Shown here piece after piece: positions 1-6,943 of a DNA stretch of 20,359 bases. Origin of the DNA: GCA-002697625 sp002697625 (lineage in GTDB: Bacteria > Bacteroidota > Bacteroidia > Flavobacteriales > BACL11); NCBI GenBank assembly GCA_964004625.1, contig CAXFOB010000032.1, forward strand, positions 1-20,359, read 5' to 3'. Numbering within the stretch: position 1 is the first letter of the stretch; every line of letters begins with the position of its first letter. The position numbers were made by a program, and so were the translations under genes. The notes beneath the pieces were generated by a model. That model worked only from the letters and a program-made list of their open reading frames with translations, was not told the DNA's origin and did no database searches.

Positions 1-15
1 AAATTGTATTAATAT

Positions 16-23
16 TATATTTG
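16..23 (+). promoter_or_regulatory. Bacteroidota -7 promoter box for the tRNA gene
   Basis: TATATTTG is an exact match to the Bacteroidota sigma-A -7 consensus TAnnTTTG. It ends 11 bases before the tRNA, as expected for a start just upstream of the mature 5' end. No clear -33 TTTG lies at the usual 19-21 base spacing, and only 15 bases precede the box in this window. Confidence 0.5.
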
Positions 24-34
24 CTGACCGAAAT

Positions 35-108
35 GGCGTGGTAGCTCAGTTGGTTAGAGCGCAGGATTCATAACCCTGAGGTCGGCAGTTCAAATCTGCC
101 TCACGCTA
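35..108 (+). tRNA. tRNA-Met (CAT), elongator type
   Basis: A full cloverleaf can be drawn. The 7-bp acceptor stem pairs GGCGTGG with TCACGCT (G-U at both ends). There is a D arm GCTC/GAGC, an anticodon loop TTCATAA with anticodon CAT, and a T arm GGCAG/CTGCC with loop TTCAAAT. The discriminator is A108 and CCA is not encoded. The G1-U72 pair and the absence of three G-C pairs in the anticodon stem argue against initiator tRNA. A lysidine-modified tRNA-Ile2 also carries CAT and cannot be fully excluded, but the body resembles Bacteroidota elongator tRNA-Met. Confidence 0.93.
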
Positions 109-116
109 CTAGAAAT

Positions 117-150
117 AAAAGACCCTAAAAAAGGGTCTTTTTTATTTTTT
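117..150 (+). terminator. Rho-independent terminator after tRNA-Met
   Basis: A 10-bp stem (AAAAGACCCT at 117-126 with AGGGTCTTTT at 132-141) with a five-A loop is followed by a T-rich tract to 150. It ends the tRNA transcript before the riboswitch promoter. Confidence 0.88.
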
Positions 151-182
151 AAAAAATAAAAGTAAATATTAGTATGTTTTTA

Positions 183-190
183 TAATTTTG
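183..190 (+). promoter_or_regulatory. -7 promoter box of the riboswitch-btuB transcript
   Basis: TAATTTTG is an exact TAnnTTTG match. Transcription would start around 194-197, which is exactly where the 5' strand of the riboswitch closing helix begins (195). That agreement supports the call. No convincing -33 element is visible upstream. Confidence 0.6.
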
Positions 191-194
191 CACA

Positions 195-378
195 GATTTT
201 AGTGTTAAGGGAATGAGGTGTAAATCCTCAACTTTACCAGAAGCTGTAAGGTTCATATTTATTCTGATAATACAACCACTGTTTTAGGACGGGAAGGTAA
301 AAATCGGAAGGACTGAGTCAGAAGACCTACTAAGATCAAATTAAAAACTAATTCGTTTCTGGTTAAAACGGTAGGTTT
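195..378 (+). promoter_or_regulatory. Cobalamin (B12) riboswitch upstream of btuB
   Basis: The conserved cobalamin-riboswitch parts occur in order. They are AAGGGAATGAGGTG...AAATCCTC (207-229, with helix P5 214-218/226-230), an AAGCTGTAAG segment (241-250), a CCACTG element (276-281), GGGAAGG (291-297) and the B12 box GAGTCAGAAGACCTAC (315-330). The closing helix pairs 195-204 with 328-337, including G-U pairs. Downstream, CGTTT (354-358) and AAACG (366-370) form a small hairpin just ahead of the start codon at 379, the usual site of the loop that docks onto the aptamer. No terminator lies between aptamer and gene, so control is probably at translation: B12 bound, expression off. This also fills the 270-base stretch between the tRNA and btuB. 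Confidence 0.92.
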
Positions 379-2241
379 ATGAGAAAAAGATTAATTAATA
401 TATTTGTTTTTTTAGGGTTACCCTGTTTTTTGACTTCACAGTCAATAGCAGATTCAATTATTCTAAACGAAATTGAATTAAGTGACGTTAAAGAGTTAAA
501 ACATTCAATTGGTGTTAGATATGATGTATTTGACAAAACTTTATCAAACTTTTCTTATTCAAATAGTATTGATAAAATTTTGGAGGATAATACAACAATA
601 TACGTAAAAAGTTATGGTGCTTTAAATACCCCATCATTTCGAGGGACGTCGGCTTCTCACACTTTAGTATCATGGAATGGAATCCCAATAAATTCATCTG
701 CTTCTGGATTAACAGATTTAAAACTATTACCAAGTAATGGATTTAATAATTTAGGAATTTCATATGGAGGAAACTCTACAATATTTGGAAGTGGATCAAT
801 TGGAGGAACTATACATCTAAATAATATTCCATTTTTTACAAAAAAAACTAATTCTAATTTTACAATAGAAAGAGGAAACTATGGATTAATTACCAATAGC
901 CTAAGTATCGAAAAATCGAATGATAATTATTACTATTATTTAAATTTTTCAAACTTAAGGGATAGTAACAATTTTAAATATAATTACAATAATGAAGTTA
1001 GAGAAAATATTCACTCATTTACAGAAGGACAAACTCTAATTTCTAATTTTTCATATCTGTTAAATAAAAAATCAGTATTCCAGTTTAACTATTGGAATAC
1101 TCATTTATTTAGAGAGGTACCAGGCAATGTCACAGTTCCTAACTCTACAGCTGAACAGACAGATAAATCTGAAAGATATTTATTTACTTTATTAAATAAT
1201 TTTAAAGGTTTAAAATTTAAAATTAACCACGCTTTACTCTTTGATAAATTATATTTCACTGATGTACCAAACCAAATTAATTCCTTCTACGAGGGTATAA
1301 CTAATATATCTGATATTAATTTAGATTATAATTATAAAAAAATATTTACAAATTTTAATTTATCCTCGTTAAAAAACGATTTAAAAAATTCTTCATACGA
1401 AAATCTTAAACAGACTGATTTAACTAGTTCTATATATACATCCATATCATATCAATCTAAGATTTTAACTAACGAATTTTCTATAAGAAAAGAATTTAAT
1501 GAATCAATTAATCATCCATTTATACCATCATATTCATGTGAATTGAAGTTGAAGAGTTATAAATTAAGGGGAAGGATTAATAGAAATTTTAGATCTCCAA
1601 CATTTAACGATAGATTTTGGATAAGTTCTGGTTCTATAGGAAATATGAGTCTATTACCTGAATCTGGAATAAACAAGGAAATAGGTATAGATTTTAATTC
1701 TAAAAGACTGAGATATAATTTAACATATTTTACTCTAAATGTTGATAATTGGATTTTATGGAATCAACAGGAAAATGGTATTTGGATGCCAGAAAATATA
1801 AGACAAGTAAACTCTAAAGGATTTGAATCAAAAATTAATTTTGAAATTAATGTTCATAGTATAAAGGTTAAAAATGAATTTAACTATCAATACAATTTAT
1901 CAACAAATAAAATAGGCATAGATAATCTAGATGCTTCCGTTGGTAAACAGCTAATTTATACTCCTATTAATAAAGCAAATTTAAATTCAAATTTCTCTTT
2001 TAATGATTATAATTTTATATTTAATCAATCATTTATTGGAAAGGTATATACTTCATCTGATAATGTGAATTTTCTAAATAGTCATTACACAGTAAACTTT
2101 TCATTAATTAAGAAATTAAGTATTTTAAATTCTAATTTAATTCTTACGATAAATAATTTGTTTAATCTAGATTATCAGACTTACCTAAACTATCCTCAAC
2201 CTGGAAGAAACTTTATAATTCAAATAAATATATTAACTTAA
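379..2241 (+). CDS. btuB: BtuB-like TonB-dependent vitamin B12 receptor
   Basis: Outer-membrane TonB-dependent receptor, 620 aa, close to the ~600 aa of BtuB and without the extra N-terminal carboxypeptidase-like domain of SusC-type receptors. Residues 1-25 look like a signal peptide. A plug domain follows at roughly 50-150, with the typical motifs TPSFRGTSASHTLVSWNGIP and GSGSIGGTIHLNN. The rest is aromatic-rich beta-strand sequence, ending in a barrel strand whose last residues are NFIIQINILT. The general family is clear from sequence. The substrate, cobalamin or another corrinoid, is inferred from the riboswitch directly upstream and the BtuG-like lipoprotein directly downstream. The ATG at 379 is the only start that keeps the signal peptide intact, and it lies 9 bases after the small hairpin of the riboswitch. 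TonB, ExbBD and BtuCDF are not in this window. Confidence 0.9.
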   Translation: MRKRLINIFVFLGLPCFLTSQSIADSIILNEIELSDVKELKHSIGVRYDVFDKTLSNFSYSNSIDKILEDNTTIYVKSYGALNTPSFRGTSASHTLVSWNGIPINSSASGLTDLKLLPSNGFNNLGISYGGNSTIFGSGSIGGTIHLNNIPFFTKKTNSNFTIERGNYGLITNSLSIEKSNDNYYYYLNFSNLRDSNNFKYNYNNEVRENIHSFTEGQTLISNFSYLLNKKSVFQFNYWNTHLFREVPGNVTVPNSTAEQTDKSERYLFTLLNNFKGLKFKINHALLFDKLYFTDVPNQINSFYEGITNISDINLDYNYKKIFTNFNLSSLKNDLKNSSYENLKQTDLTSSIYTSISYQSKILTNEFSIRKEFNESINHPFIPSYSCELKLKSYKLRGRINRNFRSPTFNDRFWISSGSIGNMSLLPESGINKEIGIDFNSKRLRYNLTYFTLNVDNWILWNQQENGIWMPENIRQVNSKGFESKINFEINVHSIKVKNEFNYQYNLSTNKIGIDNLDASVGKQLIYTPINKANLNSNFSFNDYNFIFNQSFIGKVYTSSDNVNFLNSHYTVNFSLIKKLSILNSNLILTINNLFNLDYQTYLNYPQPGRNFIIQINILT

Positions 2242-2249
2242 AAAAAAAA

Positions 2250-3317
2250 ATGAAAAAAATAATTAACAAAACAATTAACAAAATCACATCTCTAATCTTA
2301 GTATCTGTAATAATTAGTTCATGTAGTAGCGATCAACCTGAAATATGTACTTTTGAGTATTCTGATAATGGTTATTTTGTCACAAATGAAGGAAATTTTG
2401 GAAGTGGAAATGGTTCTGTTTCTTTTGTTTCAATAGATGGCGTTGTTCAAAATAATATTTTTGAATGTGTAAACTCTAGTTATCTAGGTGATGTTGTTCA
2501 GTCAATGACTATTATTGATAGTAGTGCTTACATTGTAATAAACAACTCATCTAAAATAGAAGTTGTAGATGTTGAGACAATGAGATCATTAAATACAATT
2601 AATACTGTTTTGTCACCAAGATATATTACTCAAGTGTCTAGCACAAAGGCTTATATTTCTGACTGGGAAACAAATTCAATTCATGTGTTAGATCTAAACA
2701 ATCTAGAAATTTTATCTACAATTAATGTTGGAAATGGTCCTGAGCAGATGATCTTTTCAAATGGTTATGTGTATGTATGTAATGTTGGTGGATTTGGATA
2801 CGAAAAGACAATATCTGTCATTGATGCTGAAAATGATGTTGTAATTAATACTATTGAAGTTGGAGATAAGCCAAACTCTATAGTTTCGGATGCTAATGGT
2901 AACATATGGGTTCTTTGTGGTGGGTATACTGAATATGATACAGATTGGACTGTATTGTCTCAAACCGCTGGTAGTCTTGTGAAAATAACTGGTAATAGTA
3001 TTATGTCAACATTTAATTTTGATTTAGGAAATAGCCCAAGTGATTTAGTAATTAATGACAATGGAACATCATTGTTTTACTCTGATGGAAGTTGGATTAA
3101 AAATGTATATAAATTTAATGTTTCTAATTTAGAACTTCCTACTACACCCATTATTAGTAGAAATTTTTATGGTCTTGGATATAATGATGGATATATTTAT
3201 GGTAGTGATGCTGTTGATTATGTGCAAAATGGATGGTCATATAAATATACTGAATCTGGAACAATACTAGATTCAGTACAGGTGGGTATAATACCTGGAG
3301 GTTACTGCTTTAATTAG
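2250..3317 (+). CDS. BtuG-like beta-propeller lipoprotein (DUF5074/YncE type)
   Basis: 355-aa lipoprotein with a long basic N-region (two NKTI/NKIT-like repeats), a hydrophobic stretch and lipobox ISSC with lipidated Cys near residue 25, followed by Ser-Ser-Asp. After the Cys, GYFVTNEGNFGSGNGSVSF is the signature opening blade of Bacteroidota DUF5074/YncE-like propellers. Repeats such as KIEVVDVETMRSLNTI, SIHVLDLNNLEILSTI and TISVIDAENDVVINTI fit a seven-bladed propeller. Surface BtuG lipoproteins of Bacteroides have this fold, bind B12 very tightly and pair with BtuB. Position 8 bases after btuB, in the same transcript, supports the same role here. The fold call is strong; B12 binding is inferred from context. 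The start lies in an 11-A run (2240-2250) where slippage or sequencing error would be easy. Confidence 0.85.
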   Translation: MKKIINKTINKITSLILVSVIISSCSSDQPEICTFEYSDNGYFVTNEGNFGSGNGSVSFVSIDGVVQNNIFECVNSSYLGDVVQSMTIIDSSAYIVINNSSKIEVVDVETMRSLNTINTVLSPRYITQVSSTKAYISDWETNSIHVLDLNNLEILSTINVGNGPEQMIFSNGYVYVCNVGGFGYEKTISVIDAENDVVINTIEVGDKPNSIVSDANGNIWVLCGGYTEYDTDWTVLSQTAGSLVKITGNSIMSTFNFDLGNSPSDLVINDNGTSLFYSDGSWIKNVYKFNVSNLELPTTPIISRNFYGLGYNDGYIYGSDAVDYVQNGWSYKYTESGTILDSVQVGIIPGGYCFN

Positions 3318-3334
3318 AACTATTTATTGATATA

Positions 3335-3361
3335 GGGAGGTTTTTACCTCCCTTTTTTTTT
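3335..3361 (+). terminator. Terminator between the two propeller genes
   Basis: GGGAGGT (3335-3341) pairs with ACCTCCC (3346-3352) around a TTTT loop and is followed by nine T (3353-3361). This is a strong intrinsic terminator 17 bases after the first propeller gene. It should end most of the riboswitch-btuB transcript. Confidence 0.9.
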
Positions 3362-3368
3362 ATCTTTG
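3361..3368 (+). promoter_or_regulatory. -7 promoter box of the second propeller gene
   Basis: TATCTTTG is an exact TAnnTTTG match starting at the last base of the terminator T-tract and ending 14 bases before the ATG at 3383. The leader would be only about 10 bases, with no room for a riboswitch. No -33 TTTG at the proper spacing is visible; that region is the terminator hairpin. Confidence 0.55.
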
Positions 3369-3382
3369 TACTAAAATAATTT

Positions 3383-4444
3383 ATGAAAAAATATTTATTT
3401 ATTCTTATTACAGTACTTATATTTGGTTGCAAACCTGATAATGACCCAATTATTTCTCCTTCTAATGATTATGGAAAAGGCCTATACATCCTGACAGGAG
3501 AGGGGGTAAACTTTTATGATTATAAAAATAACGAGTTAAAAGAGAATATATATTCAACTGTAAATGGATTATCTTTAATAAATCCTTCTGCATTAAGAAA
3601 CTATGGTGAACGAATGTATATAGTTACAGAAAATATATTTCATGTGGTTGATGTAGATAATTTCTTGTCAGAATTTTTTGTTGATGGATTTGACAATGCT
3701 CAGGATTGTGAATATGCAAAGTTTAATAGGGTCTATGTCTCAGATAAAGGTAGTTCAGAAATAAAAGTGGTAGACTTAAATACAAGAGAGGTATCTGCTC
3801 ATATAAAAACAGGTGAAAATGCAAATCCTTCAGATATTGTATTAAGTTGGGAAAGAGCATTTGTAGTTAATTCTGGTGGGGATGATCCCCTAAATTATGA
3901 TTCTACAATTTGCGCTATAAATGTAAAAGATGGAGTAATTCCTATTAACGAATTTTCAGGTAATATTTTAGTAGACAAAAACCCTGTTTCTATTTTACAT
4001 AACGGATCTATAATAGTATTATGTAAAGGAGTTTATGATGAAAATAATCCTGCAGTTAATGAAGAATCCTCCATTGTGTTGGTTGGTGCAGGTTCATTAA
4101 ATTTACAAACTTCTAATACTCTTTCTGGATTGTATGATGCAGATAATTTATTAATTAATAATTCTGGTACTAAATATTATATTACTACTTCTGAAGGTGT
4201 GTACTATATTTCAACATCTAGTTTTAATCATACTTTAGTTACAGATAAGAAAGTGCCTACTTCTATGATTATTAATAGAGAGTCTTTTGCAAATACGGAT
4301 ACTACATCTTTAGTTGTAGACTTCTTGTACATGAACGATAATAATAACAAAGATTATATTTACAAGTATAATGTATATCTTGATCAATTTGTTGATTCTT
4401 TTCAGTTAACTTCAGAAGTGATTGATTTAGAAATACATGAATAG
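3383..4444 (+). CDS. Second beta-propeller surface lipoprotein (DUF5074/YncE-like)
   Basis: 353-aa lipoprotein: MKK start, short hydrophobic segment and lipobox LIFGC, with lipidated Cys at residue 16 followed by KPDND. The body has propeller-type repeats, for example IFHVVDVDNFLSEFFVDGF, EIKVVDLNTREVSAHIKTGE and STICAINVKDGVIPINEF, spaced like those of the preceding gene. It is nearly the same length but clearly diverged, and it lacks the NEGNFGSGN opening. Placement after btuB and the BtuG-like gene suggests a second corrinoid-binding or accessory surface protein. It lies behind a terminator and has its own promoter box, so it may not obey the riboswitch. No recognised ligand residues can be named. 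Paralogy with the upstream gene is inferred from fold and repeats, not from an alignment score. Confidence 0.75.
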   Translation: MKKYLFILITVLIFGCKPDNDPIISPSNDYGKGLYILTGEGVNFYDYKNNELKENIYSTVNGLSLINPSALRNYGERMYIVTENIFHVVDVDNFLSEFFVDGFDNAQDCEYAKFNRVYVSDKGSSEIKVVDLNTREVSAHIKTGENANPSDIVLSWERAFVVNSGGDDPLNYDSTICAINVKDGVIPINEFSGNILVDKNPVSILHNGSIIVLCKGVYDENNPAVNEESSIVLVGAGSLNLQTSNTLSGLYDADNLLINNSGTKYYITTSEGVYYISTSSFNHTLVTDKKVPTSMIINRESFANTDTTSLVVDFLYMNDNNNKDYIYKYNVYLDQFVDSFQLTSEVIDLEIHE

Positions 4445-4511
4445 AAGAAATATAAAACTTTTAAGAAGATCATTCTTAATATTTTTTATATTCCTTGGAT
4501 TATTAGTATAG
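4437..4511 (+). CDS. Possible 24-aa membrane micropeptide, or remnant
   Basis: An ATG inside the last codons of the propeller gene (overlap of 8 bases, shifted frame) opens a 24-codon frame: an Arg/Lys-rich N-terminus (RRNIKLLRR) followed by a hydrophobic run (SFLIFFIFLGLLV), then TAG. The basic-then-hydrophobic order fits a single-pass membrane peptide. It also resembles the first helix of a larger membrane protein, so it could be a gene remnant. No downstream frame continues it in the ~65 bases before the convergent gene. The AT-rich setting makes chance hydrophobic frames common, so confidence is low. Confidence 0.2.
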   Translation: MNRRNIKLLRRSFLIFFIFLGLLV

Positions 4512-4578
4512 TATATTTCTCTCTTATTTTAATATGAAATATTTATTTTCTGTCTGATAGAATGAGAGAAGATAAAAT

Positions 4579-5487
4579 CTACAGATTTTTCATCAACTCT
4601 TTATAAAGACTCACCATAGATTCTATATCCTTTTTATGTACTTTTTCATCAGGTGAATGAACATTGTCCTCAGGAGCTCCTACAAAACACCAATCCCATG
4701 GATAGTCGCTTTTTTGTAATTCATTTCCATCACTACCTCCAGCTCTCTCCACCTCTAACTGAAACGGAATTCCAGAGGAATGAGCAATTTCTATAACTCT
4801 TTTTACATATGATTTTCTTGGTATTCCACTATCCCTCAATGATATCGCACAACCATTTCCGTGTTTCACACCTTCTGTAACCCATGTGATATCAGAAATA
4901 AGAGCTTGCATTACTCCATATTTTTCCTGTATAAACTTACCCAAATATCCAGCAGAACCACCACCATGTTCCTCCCAAGATGAAAATACAATTATTCCAT
5001 TGACTAGTGTTTTTGCTAATTCAAGAGCGTTCCAAACTCCTAATCTATTATCCATATAACAACTTTGAATAAATTCATCCGTTTCCCTGAAATCTACTTT
5101 AAATGTGAGGGAGGTGCCTCTATCTATTATTCTATTAAAATCAATAAATAGTTTTTCCTCCTTCTTCATTATCTTTCCTTCAATTTTACCCATTGAGTCT
5201 TCTCCAACTAAAACAATTCCTTCAGTAGTAACTGGTCCTCCTATCTTTACAATTTCATTATTATATTTTACAGTAAAACCTATAGAGTCTAAATGTGCAA
5301 AAATTGCTGTTCTGGGAATTCCAAAAACCAATATAATATTATCCTGAAAACCTTGTCCGGTATGTACCATTGGCTGAACCTTCCAACTTTCTTTATTTTC
5401 CTCCACATAATTTAAAATAAAATTTGTCATACTTGTTTCTTCTCCAGAAGGAGCGTGTACTTCACACATTTTTTTTAATAATTCCAT
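4579..5487 (-). CDS. M42/M28-type metallopeptidase (aminopeptidase-like)
   Basis: 302-aa cytoplasmic zinc peptidase-like protein of the M42/M20 clan. Expected metal ligands and catalytic residues are all present: H65 and D67 in AHLDS, bridging D146 in MDNRLG, catalytic E172-E173 in WEEHGGG, D199 in SDITWV and H277 near the C-terminus in NVHSPDEKVH. The length is a little below the ~340-360 aa of typical M42 aminopeptidases. Likely role is removal of N-terminal residues from peptides; substrate unknown. I use the ATG at 5487, not the TTG codon just before it, because ATG overlaps the upstream stop by one base (TGATG). That arrangement points to translational coupling. It is the last gene of the ribD-led operon. 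Confidence 0.82.
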   Translation of the reverse strand: MELLKKMCEVHAPSGEETSMTNFILNYVEENKESWKVQPMVHTGQGFQDNIILVFGIPRTAIFAHLDSIGFTVKYNNEIVKIGGPVTTEGIVLVGEDSMGKIEGKIMKKEEKLFIDFNRIIDRGTSLTFKVDFRETDEFIQSCYMDNRLGVWNALELAKTLVNGIIVFSSWEEHGGGSAGYLGKFIQEKYGVMQALISDITWVTEGVKHGNGCAISLRDSGIPRKSYVKRVIEIAHSSGIPFQLEVERAGGSDGNELQKSDYPWDWCFVGAPEDNVHSPDEKVHKKDIESMVSLYKELMKNL

Positions 5488-6098
5488 CAACTTTTTTTTA
5501 TATATTCTATTGTTATTTCATGGTTTTTCTTAAAAGTGTCTTCTACATCTAAAGATTTACTTTTAGGAACTGCAAATATAAGTTTACAATCTATTTGAAA
5601 GTCTGTTTTTACTACTTCTAAATCAAATTCTTTTACCAGTCTCATTACATTATTCATTTGAGTATATTCAAAACAAACTTCAAATTGTTCTTTTAAAGTC
5701 TTTGTTGTAATTTTAGAATTGATAATAGCATTTGCTGCAGCTGTTTTATAAGATCTGATTAACCCAGAAATTCCTAGTTTGACACCTCCAAAATATCTAA
5801 CTACAATAATTAATATATTTGTTAAGTCATTCGACAATATCTGACTTAATATAGGTTTTCCAGCTGTAGAAGATGGTTCACCATCATCACCTGCTCTTTG
5901 AAATGATTTATCAGGATGTAAAACAAATGCATAGCAGTAGTGACTTGCAGAATGTTCTATTTTCTTCACTTCTTCTATTTTGTCTTTTATGTCCTTTTCA
6001 GTATAAACAGGATAGGAGTAAGATATAAATTTACTTCCTTTTTCCTTGTATGTGCCTGAGCTAGGATTTTGTACTTCTTTGTATATGTCTTCAAACAT
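5487..6098 (-). CDS. IMPACT/YigZ family protein (UPF0029)
   Basis: 203-aa IMPACT-family protein. The conserved N-terminal core is clear: SGTYKEKGSKFISYSYPV, ASHYCYAFVL, then RAGDDGEPSSTAGKPILSQI and VVRYFGGVKLGISGLIRSY, followed by a ferredoxin-like C-terminal part. Members are cytoplasmic and linked to translation (E. coli YigZ, eukaryotic IMPACT), but the exact bacterial function is unsettled. The start is the internal Met at 6098 (MFEDIYKEV). It overlaps the stop of the upstream transporter gene by one base (TAATG), whereas the longer frame to 6131 would add eleven atypical residues inside that gene. It is co-transcribed with its neighbours on both sides. Confidence 0.88.
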   Translation of the reverse strand: MFEDIYKEVQNPSSGTYKEKGSKFISYSYPVYTEKDIKDKIEEVKKIEHSASHYCYAFVLHPDKSFQRAGDDGEPSSTAGKPILSQILSNDLTNILIIVVRYFGGVKLGISGLIRSYKTAAANAIINSKITTKTLKEQFEVCFEYTQMNNVMRLVKEFDLEVVKTDFQIDCKLIFAVPKSKSLDVEDTFKKNHEITIEYIKKS

Positions 6099-6943
6099 TA
6101 TACAGATAGAATTAAAATTATAGAAATACAAGACAGACTAATACCTGACCAATTTAACAAACTCATTTCCTCCTTGTAATAGACATAACTTATAATTGAA
6201 GAAAGAAGTACCACTCCAATATTTAACACGGGAAAAACAATAATTCCTCCTAATTCTTCTAAAGATTTTAATATAAAATAAATACTAAAGTAGTTAGGAA
6301 CTCCTAGTATCATTCCTGAAAAAACACTTTTTAATTTGATTTGGCTTTTGTCAAAAATCATTTTTACTAAACCAGTAATAAATGCAACACTAAAAATAGT
6401 AATGATAAATTTATTATATTCATCATCTTGTTGATTTAAGAAAATCGTTTCAATATAATCAATACTAGCGTCTAATGTTCCAGCTCCAATAAATAGTAGA
6501 ATAGCAATATTTAAAGAGTGTACAGATGTTTGTTGTTTTTTAAAAGTACAATATACAGCAACTAAAGCAAGGATGATTCCAGAAAATTGTAATGCTGATA
6601 TTTTTACTTCGGGATAAAAGAAATAAGATAATAGTACTGGAATAATTAAAGACATCTTTGAGGACATAGCTGCGATAGACACCCCTAGTTTTTGAGTAGT
6701 TGTTGCCATTATATTAAACATTATCACGAAAAATATTCCAAGTGAAATAGTGGGATATATCCATGTGGAAGAAATTAACTCCTCTATACTTATATCTTTA
6801 TTATAAATAAAATAAGCTAGTAAACTAGCGGTAATATAGTTTATAGTTATAGCTTGATGTGTGTTAACCCCTTTTTTTTCAAATTCCTTAAAACAAAGAA
6901 ATAAAACAACAGTAAAAACTATGGATAGTATAAGTGAGATCAT
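6098..6943 (-). CDS. EamA/DMT-superfamily transporter
   Basis: 281-aa integral membrane protein with about ten hydrophobic segments in two five-helix halves, the standard size and layout of EamA-type drug/metabolite transporters. The N-terminal half ends near residue 130 (FSGIILALVAVYCTF). The C-terminal half carries the matching final helix (WSGISLSCISIILILSV), consistent with the internal duplication of the family. Substrate is not readable from sequence. Its ATG overlaps the ribD stop by four bases (ATGA), so it is translated together with a riboflavin-synthesis enzyme. Some EamA proteins, such as RibN, transport riboflavin, so flavin transport is a possible but unproven role. Confidence 0.82.
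   Translation of the reverse strand: MISLILSIVFTVVLFLCFKEFEKKGVNTHQAITINYITASLLAYFIYNKDISIEELISSTWIYPTISLGIFFVIMFNIMATTTQKLGVSIAAMSSKMSLIIPVLLSYFFYPEVKISALQFSGIILALVAVYCTFKKQQTSVHSLNIAILLFIGAGTLDASIDYIETIFLNQQDDEYNKFIITIFSVAFITGLVKMIFDKSQIKLKSVFSGMILGVPNYFSIYFILKSLEELGGIIVFPVLNIGVVLLSSIISYVYYKEEMSLLNWSGISLSCISIILILSV

Noticed and set aside
4517..4570. Inverted repeat TTCTCTC/GAGAGAA between the convergent second propeller and peptidase genes, as a bidirectional terminator
   Set aside because: The arms are 40 bases apart, the stem has only seven pairs and no T-run follows it. Nearby AATAT/ATATT pairs are too weak to support a terminator call.
6099..6131. Longer start of the IMPACT protein (11 extra residues)
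   Set aside because: The internal ATG at 6098 forms a TAATG overlap with the upstream gene and gives the usual N-terminus of the family.
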